Below are positions 56,657 to 64,000 of a DNA stretch of 64,000 nt, one piece after another. The stretch is taken from NCBI RefSeq assembly GCF_010731595.1, contig NZ_AP022582.1, positions 744,001 through 808,000 of the forward strand, given 5' to 3'. A program made the position numbers and the translations under genes. The notes under the pieces were generated by a model, which was given only the letters and a program-made list of their open reading frames with translations, searched no databases and was not told the DNA's origin. The first letter of the stretch is position 1, and each line of letters opens with the position of its first letter. The stretch comes from Mycobacterium seoulense (GTDB lineage Bacteria; Actinomycetota; Actinomycetes; Mycobacteriales; Mycobacteriaceae).

Positions 56657-57676
56657 TCAGACCGGCTGCGGCCCGGGCGGCGGACCCGGTTGGTACCCCG
56701 GCGGCGGCACGGGAACGACCTGGCCGCCGCTCAGCCTGCGGTAGGCGTAGATGATCAGCAGGGCCACGAGCGGGACCGCCACCAGCAAGCCGACACCGCA
56801 CAACAGGAACCCGACGAGGACGGACGCGAACGCGATCAGCCACACCAGCAGCGCGTTGACGAAATTCGACCCGGCGAGCGAGAAGCTGGAGGTGAAGCCC
56901 TTGATCGCCGACTCCGAGCGATCGATCACGAACGCGGCGGTGAACTGGGTGAAGATGCCCAACACCAGACCCGGCACGAAGCACAACGCCGACGCGATCG
57001 AGGTGAGTACCTCGACGATCAGCACGGCCAGGAACACCATGCCGAGGTTGCGTGGCCGGAAGAACGACCCGATGGTCACCGCGCGCCCGTCGGCGAGGTC
57101 GAGGCAGCCGGACAGGAACGCCGATTGCGCGAATGCGCTCACCGCGTAGGCGATCAGGTAACCGAGGGCCAGCAGCCCGTACCCGGGGCCGGTGAGGTTC
57201 GTGGTGAAGGTGAAGTCGTAGTCGTCCGAGCTCGTGCTCGTCGCACCGATGTTCTGGCTGAGCGTGATCAGCGCGGTGGCCACTCCGATCAGCAGCCCGT
57301 ACACCAGGGTGGGGACGATCAACGCCACGGCGTTCCTGGTGAAGGTGTTCCACGCCCAGTTGAACCCGTCGAGGACGATGATCGGGGGCTTGGGTGGCGC
57401 CCCGTAGCCGGGGGGTGGGCCATAGCCGGTCGGCGGAGGCGCGCCGTAGCCGGGCGGCGGGCCGTAGCCGGGGGGCGGTGCGCCGTAGCCGGGTGGCGGT
57501 GCGCCGTAACCGGGGGGCGTGCCACCGTAATTGGGCGGCGTGCCACCGTAATTGGGCGGCGGGGCGCCGTAATTGGGCGGTGGGGCGCCGGGTGGCGGGG
57601 GATAGCCCGGGGGGTTGTTCTGCTCGCTGCCGTGCGGGTCGGCCGGGGTGCCTGGATACTCGGGAGGCTGGCTCAT
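56657..57676 (-). CDS. Pro/Gly/Tyr-rich N-terminus, multi-spanning membrane protein (Rv2560-like)
   Basis: I start at ATG 57676, with AGGA six bases upstream; earlier codons lack support. This 339-residue protein has about 100 residues of PPGYGAP/PPNYG-type repeats (DNA roughly 57380-57640), then about six membrane helices between residues 110 and 320, and a proline-rich end. The repeat tail is low complexity and cytoplasmic by prediction, and may drive clustering. H37Rv counterpart: Rv2560. Function unknown. Confidence 0.85.
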   Translation of the reverse strand: MSQPPEYPGTPADPHGSEQNNPPGYPPPPGAPPPNYGAPPPNYGGTPPNYGGTPPGYGAPPPGYGAPPPGYGPPPGYGAPPPTGYGPPPGYGAPPKPPIIVLDGFNWAWNTFTRNAVALIVPTLVYGLLIGVATALITLSQNIGATSTSSDDYDFTFTTNLTGPGYGLLALGYLIAYAVSAFAQSAFLSGCLDLADGRAVTIGSFFRPRNLGMVFLAVLIVEVLTSIASALCFVPGLVLGIFTQFTAAFVIDRSESAIKGFTSSFSLAGSNFVNALLVWLIAFASVLVGFLLCGVGLLVAVPLVALLIIYAYRRLSGGQVVPVPPPGYQPGPPPGPQPV

Positions 57677-57779
57677 GTCGGTCCTAGCTGTTGACTCAAC
57701 CTGTGGGCACGCGCACACGGGAACTTAGCAAAGATGTGGCATAGATGCGTCCGAGGCGCCCGGATTGATTTCGCGTGGT

Positions 57780-59144
57780 ATGCCTGAAGCCGTGTCCGAC
57801 GGTCTTTTTGACCTGCCCGGCGCAACGCCGGCGGGCGACCACGGCCTGGACGTGTCGGCCGGTGCGCCGCTGGCGGTGCGCATGCGTCCGGCCTCGCTGG
57901 ACGAGGTGGTGGGGCAGGAGCACCTGCTGGCGCCCGGATCGCCGCTGCGCCGCCTGGTCGAGGGATCGGGGGTGGCGTCGGCCATCCTCTACGGCCCGCC
58001 GGGCAGCGGCAAGACCACCCTGGCCGCCCTCATCTCCCAGGCGACCGGGCGCCGGTTCGAGGCGCTGTCGGCGCTGTCGGCCGGTGTCAAGGACGTGCGC
58101 GCCGTCATCGAGAAGGCGCGGTCGACGCTGCTTCGCGGCGAACAGACGGTGTTGTTCATCGACGAGGTGCACCGGTTCTCCAAGACCCAGCAGGACGCGT
58201 TGCTGTCCGCCGTGGAGAACCGGGTGGTGCTGTTGGTGGCGGCGACCACCGAGAACCCGTCGTTCTCGGTGGTGGCGCCCCTGCTGTCCCGGTCGCTGAT
58301 CCTGCAATTGCGCCCGCTGAGCGCCGACGACATCCGCACCGTGGTGCAGCGGGCGATCGACGATCCCCGCGGGCTGGGCGGCCGGGTCGCGGTGACGCCC
58401 GACGCGGTCGACCTGCTGGTGCGATTGGCCGCCGGCGATGCCCGGCGGGCGCTGACGGCGCTGGAGGTGGCGTCTGAAACGGCCCAGGCAGCGTCCGAGT
58501 CCGTCAGCGTCGAGACCATCGAGCAGTCGCTGGACAAGGCCGCGGTGCGCTACGACCGCGACGGCGACCAGCACTACGACGTCATCAGCGCCTTCATCAA
58601 GTCGGTGCGCGGCTCGGACGTCGACGCGGCGCTGCACTACCTGGCCCGCATGCTCGTGGCCGGGGAGGACCCGCGGTTCCTGGCGCGCCGGCTGATGATC
58701 CTGGCCAGCGAGGATATCGGCATGGCCGACCCGAGCGCACTGCAGATCGCGGTGGCCGCCGCCCACACCGTGCAGCTGATCGGCATGCCCGAGGCGCAGT
58801 TGACGCTGGCGCACGCCACCATCCATCTGGCCACCGCGCCCAAGTCCAACTCCGTCACCACCGCGCTGGCCGCGGCGATGGACGACATCAAGGCCGGCAA
58901 GGCCGGCCTGGTGCCGCCGCATCTGCGCGACGGGCACTACTCCGGCGCGGCGGCGCTGGGACACGCGCAGGGCTACCGGTACTCGCACAACGATCCCGAC
59001 GGCGTCGTCGCCCAGCAATATCCGCCGGACGAGCTGTTGGGCGTGGACTACTACCGGCCCACCGGCCGCGGCGGTGAGCGGGAGATGGCCGGGCGGCTGG
59101 ACCGGTTGCGGGCGATCATCCGCAGGAAGCGAGGACGGTCATGA
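57780..59144 (+). CDS. rarA: AAA+ ATPase RarA/MgsA (replication-associated recombination protein)
   Basis: This 454-residue protein is a clamp-loader-like ATPase that acts at stalled forks. Walker A is [10 protein letters not shown], Walker [13 protein letters not shown], sensor 1 in [11 protein letters not shown], and the C-terminal tetramerisation part has [27 protein letters not shown] prefer ATG 57780; GTG 57792 and TTG 57765 are possible. It overlaps the next gene by ATGA. H37Rv counterpart: Rv2559c. Confidence 0.94.
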   Translation: MPEAVSDGLFDLPGATPAGDHGLDVSAGAPLAVRMRPASLDEVVGQEHLLAPGSPLRRLVEGSGVASAILYGPPGSGKTTLAALISQATGRRFEALSALSAGVKDVRAVIEKARSTLLRGEQTVLFIDEVHRFSKTQQDALLSAVENRVVLLVAATTENPSFSVVAPLLSRSLILQLRPLSADDIRTVVQRAIDDPRGLGGRVAVTPDAVDLLVRLAAGDARRALTALEVASETAQAASESVSVETIEQSLDKAAVRYDRDGDQHYDVISAFIKSVRGSDVDAALHYLARMLVAGEDPRFLARRLMILASEDIGMADPSALQIAVAAAHTVQLIGMPEAQLTLAHATIHLATAPKSNSVTTALAAAMDDIKAGKAGLVPPHLRDGHYSGAAALGHAQGYRYSHNDPDGVVAQQYPPDELLGVDYYRPTGRGGEREMAGRLDRLRAIIRRKRGRS

Positions 59145-59476
59145 AGACTTTCACCGACGAGGAGATGGGCCGGCTGCTGGCCGGCACCAAGCCCTACAGC
59201 GTCGTCATCCTCAAACGGGGGCCCAGCTACGGCGACGAGGCGACGCCCGCGACCGTCTGGGAGCACGGGCGGCGCAACTTCGGGCTGCGCGACGACGGCG
59301 TCCTGGCCGTGGTGTTGCCGGTCGCCGACGGCTCCGACGTGTGCGGGATCGGGGTGTTCGCGGCCACGGTCGACGACACCGCCGCGATCATGGCCGACGA
59401 CCCCGGTGTGGCGAGCGGCGTTTTCACCTTCGAGGTGCACCCCTGCCGCGGCTTCCCCGGCGACGCCTTGCCCTGA
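59141..59476 (+). CDS. Small conserved protein coupled to rarA
   Basis: This 111-residue soluble protein has an alternating helix/strand pattern that weakly resembles YciI-like dimeric alpha-beta barrel proteins (for example [15 protein letters not shown] and [15 protein letters not shown] at the end). I do not recognise the family with certainty. It starts in the rarA stop (ATGA), so it is co-translated, but has no obvious link to DNA repair. Confidence 0.72.
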   Translation: MKTFTDEEMGRLLAGTKPYSVVILKRGPSYGDEATPATVWEHGRRNFGLRDDGVLAVVLPVADGSDVCGIGVFAATVDDTAAIMADDPGVASGVFTFEVHPCRGFPGDALP

Positions 59477-59493
59477 GCCGCCCTACGCGGCTC

Positions 59494-60117
59494 TCAGACC
59501 AGCTCGGGCACCCGCAGGTGGGCGATCGCCAACTCGAATTCGGCCACGTCGACCACCTCGGCGCCGAGTTCGCGGACGCGCCTGCTGCGCAACTCGGTCG
59601 CCCGGTCGCGGTTGCGGGCCATGGCGTCCATCGAGTCGAACGTCGAGCACGACACCGCCCGCCGGCACGCCGGATGGTCGACCAGCAGGCTGGCGCTGCA
59701 GAACCCGTCGAGCTCCTCCATCTCCGGCAGCACCGAGGACCGGTAGAAGTCCAGTGATCGGCTGAGCTGATCGGGCACCACCTTGAGCCAGGTGGCCCGC
59801 ACGCAGGCCCCCTGGCGGGAGCGATGGTCGCGGTGCAGCAAAGCGATGTCCCATTCCTCGACCCGGGCGCTGCCGTCGAACATCAACGCGGCCTGATCGC
59901 GGATCGGGGCGACCCGTTCGGCGCTGGCGCGCATCGCGTCGATGCTGTCCCACGAGCTGGTGGCGATGCAGGTTCCGGACTGCCGGTCGACCAACAGTGA
60001 CAGTCCGACGCACCCGTCGATGCCCTCGAGGGCCGGCATGACGACGTCGCGCACGTGCGCGATCCCGATGTCGACGGATAAGGGTTGCGCCTGGATGGTG
60101 GTAGAGCGTGCGTACAC
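59494..60117 (-). CDS. Rv2557/Rv2558-like protein with two dimeric alpha-beta barrel repeats
   Basis: I start at GTG 60117, with a strong AGAGGAGG six bases upstream and the conserved [11 protein letters not shown] opening; the longer frame is spurious. The 207-residue protein has an internal duplication: [20 protein letters not shown] with [10 protein letters not shown], and [19 protein letters not shown] with [10 protein letters not shown]. Each repeat looks like a ferredoxin-like barrel (EthD/ABM type). In H37Rv two tandem genes of this family exist (Rv2557, Rv2558; one reported starvation-induced, from memory); here only one is present. Function unknown. Confidence 0.86.
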   Translation of the reverse strand: MYARSTTIQAQPLSVDIGIAHVRDVVMPALEGIDGCVGLSLLVDRQSGTCIATSSWDSIDAMRASAERVAPIRDQAALMFDGSARVEEWDIALLHRDHRSRQGACVRATWLKVVPDQLSRSLDFYRSSVLPEMEELDGFCSASLLVDHPACRRAVSCSTFDSMDAMARNRDRATELRSRRVRELGAEVVDVAEFELAIAHLRVPELV

Positions 60118-60267
60118 GGCCGGCCTCCTCTGTAGGGGCTTGTATCGAAGGGGCCCCGGTGGCGGCCACCCGGGCCTACCAGTTACCTTCCTCCTGCCCG
60201 TGACGCGCCGCAATGCCCTGATGTGGCCGCGCTCACAAACGATTGGCTGGTCACAGTGGGGGCGCCG

Positions 60268-60273
60268 TAGGCT
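60268..60273 (+). promoter_or_regulatory. -10 element of yjbQ, likely leaderless (TAGGCT)
   Basis: TAGGCT ends eight bases before the yjbQ ATG, so transcription should begin at or very close to the start codon. There is no Shine-Dalgarno, which agrees with a leaderless mRNA. Confidence 0.55.
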
Positions 60274-60281
60274 GGTCGGCG

Positions 60282-60683
60282 ATGCATACCGATGTGCTGG
60301 ACGTGGACACGACACGGCGCCGCATCGTCGACCTGACCGAGGCGGTGCGGGGCTTCTGCTGGTCGCGCGGCGACGGCCTGTGCAACGTGTTCGTCCCGCA
60401 CGCGACGGCCGGCGTGGCCATCATCGAGACCGGGGCCGGCTCCGACGAGGACCTGCTCGACACGCTGGAACGACTGCTCCCGCGCGACGACCGCTACCGG
60501 CACTCGCACGGCTCGCCGGGCCACGGCGCCGACCACGTGATGCCGGCGCTGGTCGCGCCGTCGGTGACGGTGCCGGTCTCCGGCGGGGAGCCGCTGCTGG
60601 GGACCTGGCAAAGCATCGTGCTGGTCGACCTGAACCGCGACAACCCGCAGCGGTCGGTGCGGCTGAGCTTCCTGGAGGGTTAG
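60282..60683 (+). CDS. yjbQ: YjbQ family (UPF0047) protein
   Basis: This 133-residue protein has the UPF0047 signature with [15 protein letters not shown] and [21 protein letters not shown], whose His residues form a metal-binding site, and a C-terminal [14 protein letters not shown]. Members show weak thiamine phosphate synthase-type activity; the true role is unclear. I start at ATG 60282 because of the leaderless promoter. H37Rv counterpart: Rv2556c. Confidence 0.92.
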   Translation: MHTDVLDVDTTRRRIVDLTEAVRGFCWSRGDGLCNVFVPHATAGVAIIETGAGSDEDLLDTLERLLPRDDRYRHSHGSPGHGADHVMPALVAPSVTVPVSGGEPLLGTWQSIVLVDLNRDNPQRSVRLSFLEG

Positions 60684-60712
60684 CGGCCCGGTAGCCCCCC
60701 ACTCCAGGCGAA

Positions 60713-60718
60713 TAGGCT
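60713..60718 (+). promoter_or_regulatory. -10 element of alaS (TAGGCT)
   Basis: TAGGCT lies 49 bases before the alaS GTG in the 84-base gap after yjbQ. No T-box-like leader is seen. Confidence 0.45.
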
Positions 60719-60767
60719 GGAATAGACGTCCACGCAACGAGCAAACAGGGAAGAAGCGGACTCAACA

Positions 60768-63473
60768 GTGCAGACACACGAGATCAGGAAACGGTTTCTT
60801 GATCATTTCGTGACGGCGGGCCACACCGAGGTGCCGAGCGCATCGGTGATTCTCGACGACCCCAACCTGCTGTTCGTCAACGCGGGCATGGTCCAGTTCG
60901 TGCCGTACTTCCTGGGGGCCCGCACCCCGCCGTACCCGACGGCCACCAGCATCCAGAAGTGCATCCGCACACCCGACATCGACGAGGTGGGCATCACCAC
61001 CCGGCACAACACCTTCTTCCAGATGGCCGGCAACTTCTCGTTCGGCGACTACTTCAAGCGCCGCGCCATCGAGCTGGCGTGGACCCTGCTCACCAAGGGC
61101 GTGTCCGACGGCGGCTACGGCCTGGACCCCGAAAGAATCTGGACGACGGTCTATTTCGACGACGACGAGGCCGTGCAGCTGTGGCAGGAGATCGCCGGCC
61201 TGCCGGCCGAGCGGATCCAGCGGCGCGGCATGGAGGACAACTACTGGTCCATGGGGATCCCCGGGCCCTGTGGCCCGTCGTCGGAGATCTACTACGACCG
61301 CGGGGAAGAGTTCGGGGTGGGCGGCGGCCCGGTGGCCAACGAAGACCGCTACATCGAGATCTGGAACCTCGTGTTCATGCAGAACGAACGCGGCGAGGGC
61401 ACCGGCAAGACCGACTTCGAAATCCTGGGGCCGTTGCCCCGCAAGAACATCGACACCGGCATGGGCGTCGAGCGGGTCGCGTTCATCCTGCAGGGCGTGC
61501 ACAACGTCTACGAGACCGACCTGCTGCGGCCGGTCATCGATGTGGTGGCCGCCCGCGCGCCGCGCGGATACGACGTCGGCAACCACTCCGACGATGTGCG
61601 CTACCGGGTCATCGCCGACCACAGCCGCACCGCGGCGATCCTGATCGGCGACGGCGTCACGCCGGGCAACGACGGGCGCGGATACGTGCTGCGCCGGCTG
61701 CTGCGCCGGGTGATCCGCTCGGCCAAGCTGCTCGACATCGAGGGCCCCATCGTCGGCGAGCTGATGGCCACCGTGCGGGACGCGATGGGGCCGTCGTATC
61801 CCGAACTGGTCGCCGATTTCGACCGGATCAGGCGCATCGCCGTGGCCGAGGAGACCGCCTTCAACCGCACGCTGGTGGCCGGCTCCAAGCTGTTCGACGA
61901 GGTGGCCGGCACCACCAAAGCCGCTCGGGCCAAGGTGATCTCGGGAGCGGACGCCTTCACACTGCACGACACCTACGGCTTCCCGATCGAGCTGACCCTG
62001 GAGATGGCCTCCGAGGCCGGCCTGCAGGTCGACGAGATCGGCTTCCGTGAACTGATGGCCGAGCAGCGTCGCCGGGCCAAGGCCGACGCCGCCGCCCGCA
62101 AGCACGCGCACGCCGACCTGAGCGCCTACCGGGAGCTGGTCGACGCCGGCCCCACCGAATTCACCGGGTTCGACGAATTGTCCTCCGAGGCAAGGATTCT
62201 GGGCATCTTCGTCGACGGCAAACGGGTTCCGGTGGTGACCCACGGCTCGCAAACGGAAGCGGCCGGGGCGCACCAGGTCGAGCTGGTGCTCGACCGCACG
62301 CCGCTCTACGCCGAGTCGGGCGGGCAGATCGCCGACGAGGGCACCATCAGCGGGACGGGAGCCTCGGAGTGCGCCCGCGCGGCGGTCACCGACGTGCAGA
62401 AGATCGCCAAAACCCTGTGGGTGCACCGGGTCAACGTCGAGTCCGGGGAGTTCGTGGAGGGCGACACCGTCGTCGCGGCGGTCGACCCGGAATGGCGTCG
62501 CGGGGCCACCCAGGGTCACTCGGGCACCCACATGGTGCATGCCGCGCTGCGACAAGTGCTGGGCCCCAACGCCGTTCAGGCGGGGTCGCTGAACCGCCCC
62601 GGCTACCTGCGGTTCGACTTCAACTGGCAGGGGCCGCTGTCCGAGGACCAACGCACCCAGGTCGAGGAAGTGACCAACCAGGCCGTGCAGGCCGACTTCG
62701 CGGTGCACACGTTCACCGAGCAGCTGGAGAAGGCCAAGGCGATGGGCGCGATGGCCATGTTCGGCGAGGCCTACCCGGACGAGGTCCGCGTGGTGGAGAT
62801 CGGCGGGCCGTTCTCGCTGGAGCTCTGCGGTGGGACCCACGTGCACAACTCGGCGCAGATCGGACCGGTGACCATCCTGGGCGAATCATCGGTCGGGTCC
62901 GGAGTCCGCCGGGTGGAGGCCTACGTCGGGCTGGATTCGTTTCGCCACCTGGCCAAGGAACGCGCCCTGATGGCGGGGCTGGCGTCGTCGCTGAAGGTGC
63001 CCTCCGACGAGGTGCCGGCCCGGGTGGCCGGCCTGGTGGAGCGGCTCAAGGCCGCCGAGAAGGAGCTCGAACGCGCCCGGCTGGCCGGCGCGCGCGCCGC
63101 CGCGACCAACGCCGCGGCCGGCGCGGAGCGGATCGGTAACGTCCGTGTGGTGGCGCAACGGATGTCGGCGGGGATGACGGCCGGCGACCTGCGTTCCCTG
63201 GTGGGCGACATCCGCGGCAAGCTCGGCAGCGATCCCGCGGTGGTGGCGCTGATCGCGGAGGGGGAGGGCGGCAGCGTGCCGTACGCGGTCGCCGCGAACC
63301 CCGCCGCCCAGGACCTCGGAATCCGCGCCAACGACCTGATCAAGCAGCTGGCCGCGACCGTCGATGGCCGCGGCGGGGGAAAGCCGGACCTGGCGCAGGG
63401 TTCGGGGAAGGACCCGACCCGCATCGACGCGGCGCTCGACGCGATCCGCTCCGAGATAGCGCGGGTCGGTTGA
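60768..63473 (+). CDS. alaS: Alanyl-tRNA synthetase
   Basis: This 901-residue class II synthetase opens [14 protein letters not shown]. The catalytic core has [17 protein letters not shown] and [12 protein letters not shown]; the editing domain has [12 protein letters not shown] (HxxxH) and LCGGTHVHN (CxxxH) zinc ligands; a C-Ala DHHA1 domain with [20 protein letters not shown] is at the end. All parts are complete and length is normal. The start is GTG. ruvX follows with no gap. Confidence 0.97.
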   Translation: MQTHEIRKRFLDHFVTAGHTEVPSASVILDDPNLLFVNAGMVQFVPYFLGARTPPYPTATSIQKCIRTPDIDEVGITTRHNTFFQMAGNFSFGDYFKRRAIELAWTLLTKGVSDGGYGLDPERIWTTVYFDDDEAVQLWQEIAGLPAERIQRRGMEDNYWSMGIPGPCGPSSEIYYDRGEEFGVGGGPVANEDRYIEIWNLVFMQNERGEGTGKTDFEILGPLPRKNIDTGMGVERVAFILQGVHNVYETDLLRPVIDVVAARAPRGYDVGNHSDDVRYRVIADHSRTAAILIGDGVTPGNDGRGYVLRRLLRRVIRSAKLLDIEGPIVGELMATVRDAMGPSYPELVADFDRIRRIAVAEETAFNRTLVAGSKLFDEVAGTTKAARAKVISGADAFTLHDTYGFPIELTLEMASEAGLQVDEIGFRELMAEQRRRAKADAAARKHAHADLSAYRELVDAGPTEFTGFDELSSEARILGIFVDGKRVPVVTHGSQTEAAGAHQVELVLDRTPLYAESGGQIADEGTISGTGASECARAAVTDVQKIAKTLWVHRVNVESGEFVEGDTVVAAVDPEWRRGATQGHSGTHMVHAALRQVLGPNAVQAGSLNRPGYLRFDFNWQGPLSEDQRTQVEEVTNQAVQADFAVHTFTEQLEKAKAMGAMAMFGEAYPDEVRVVEIGGPFSLELCGGTHVHNSAQIGPVTILGESSVGSGVRRVEAYVGLDSFRHLAKERALMAGLASSLKVPSDEVPARVAGLVERLKAAEKELERARLAGARAAATNAAAGAERIGNVRVVAQRMSAGMTAGDLRSLVGDIRGKLGSDPAVVALIAEGEGGSVPYAVAANPAAQDLGIRANDLIKQLAATVDGRGGGKPDLAQGSGKDPTRIDAALDAIRSEIARVG

Positions 63474-63983
63474 GTGGTCCCCGCACAGCATCGCTTGCCC
63501 GACCGGCCGGGCGACCCTGACCAGGATCCCGGACGCGGACGACGGATCGGCATCGACGTCGGCAGCGTGCGCATCGGCGTCGCCTGCAGCGACCCCGACG
63601 GCATCCTGGCCACGCCCGTGGAAACCGTGCGCCGCGACCGCTCGGGCAAACACGTGCGGCGGCTGGCCGAGCTGGCCGCGGAGCTCGGGGCGGTCGAGGT
63701 GGTCGTCGGGCTGCCGCGGACACTGGCCGACCGCACCGGCCCGTCGGCGATCGACGCGATGGAGCTGGCCGAGACGCTCGCCCAGCGGATCGCCCCCACA
63801 CCCGTGCGGCTGGCCGACGAGCGCCTGACCACCGTCAGCGCGCAGCGGTCGCTGCGCGCGGCCGGTGTGCGCGCCAGAGAGCAGCGGGCGGTGATCGACC
63901 AGGCGGCCGCGGTGGCCATCCTGCAGAGCTGGCTCGACCAACGGCGCGCCACCCTGGCGGCGGGGGAGCCCGCCGATGGTTGA
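63474..63983 (+). CDS. ruvX: Holliday junction resolvase-like protein RuvX (YqgF)
   Basis: This 169-residue RNase H-fold protein has [18 protein letters not shown] (first catalytic Asp), [14 protein letters not shown], and [17 protein letters not shown] with the late acidic residue. YqgF proteins process pre-16S rRNA in other bacteria; junction resolution is also proposed. Start GTG immediately after the alaS stop. H37Rv counterpart: Rv2554c. It overlaps the putative mltG start by eight bases. Confidence 0.93.
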   Translation: MVPAQHRLPDRPGDPDQDPGRGRRIGIDVGSVRIGVACSDPDGILATPVETVRRDRSGKHVRRLAELAAELGAVEVVVGLPRTLADRTGPSAIDAMELAETLAQRIAPTPVRLADERLTTVSAQRSLRAAGVRAREQRAVIDQAAAVAILQSWLDQRRATLAAGEPADG

Positions 63984-64000
63984 CAGCGCACGCCGCCAAC
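63976..64000 (+). CDS. 5' end of a gene, probably endolytic transglycosylase mltG (partial)
   Basis: ATG 63976 opens MVDSARRQ and runs out of the window. In H37Rv the gene after the ruvX ortholog is Rv2553c, an MltG-type septal peptidoglycan lyase, and its charged N-terminus would fit. The assignment rests mainly on gene order. Confidence 0.5.

Noticed and set aside
57380..57640. CRISPR-like direct repeats
   Set aside because: The regularly repeated DNA codes in frame for PPGYGAP/PPNYG units of a membrane protein; there are no spacers.
60150..60210. SigF-like promoter for the barrel protein at 60117
   Set aside because: The minus strand has a GTTT followed by GGGCAT at a suitable spacing, but the -10 lacks GGGTA, so the match is too weak to call.

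Overview
This window is high-GC actinobacterial DNA from a slow-growing Mycobacterium outside the M. tuberculosis complex, most likely near the M. avium complex. The evidence is PE and PPE genes, the carboxylic acid reductase (FadD9/Car), F420-type nitroreductase, 13E12-type HNH gene, mycobacterial LexA boxes, frequent GTG starts and TANNNT -10 elements. From memory, gene order follows M. tuberculosis H37Rv Rv2610c (pimA) down to Rv2553c (mltG), read in the opposite direction. Species-level placement is inference.

Layout: 1-3.5 kb holds the end of pimA, a membrane-anchored Nudix protein and a convergent PPE/PE pair. 3.7-7.1 kb is the PLP synthase operon (pdxS, a TesB thioesterase, pdxT) and a YebC regulator. 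7.1-10.7 kb on the minus strand is a five-gene cassette (DUF4178, DUF2617, DUF4247, DUF350, membrane spermidine synthase). 10.9-13.1 kb is ruvCAB with a LexA box. 13.3-15.4 kb has two paralogous membrane proteins flanking a DUF1304 gene. 15.4-20.5 kb carries car and gabT on the minus strand. 20.7-28.8 kb is yajC-secD-secF-lipoprotein-apt-relA.

28.9-31.6 kb on the minus strand encodes a Ser/Thr kinase fused to an extracytoplasmic cyclophilin-like domain, directly downstream of the ppiB gene it appears to copy. A metallo-beta-lactamase-fold hydrolase and hisS follow. 33.8-42.3 kb is more variable: small secreted and membrane proteins with SigF-like promoters, a LexA-controlled radical SAM protein, a phosphoesterase, a patatin, an MFS fusion and a zinc peptidase. 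42.3-46.6 kb has a PanE-like reductase (with no ordinary start codon), aspS, a Ddn-type reductase and an FUSC-like membrane protein.

47.1-56.6 kb is a transglutaminase / zinc-peptidase / ATP-grasp plus alpha-E / transglutaminase-DUF2126 island, a predicted peptide synthesis or protein modification system, interrupted by a DUF222/HNH gene. 56.7-64 kb contains a Pro/Gly/Tyr-rich membrane protein, rarA, small conserved proteins, yjbQ, alaS, ruvX and the start of mltG.

I see no tRNA, rRNA, CRISPR array, insertion sequence or prophage. No gene-free stretch exceeds 300 bases; the longest are 13121-13365 (a SigF-like promoter) and 6115-6328 (the yebC promoter). Best leads: the kinase-cyclophilin fusion, the ATP-grasp/transglutaminase island, the four SigF-like promoters and the promoter/LexA-box overlap at the radical SAM gene.
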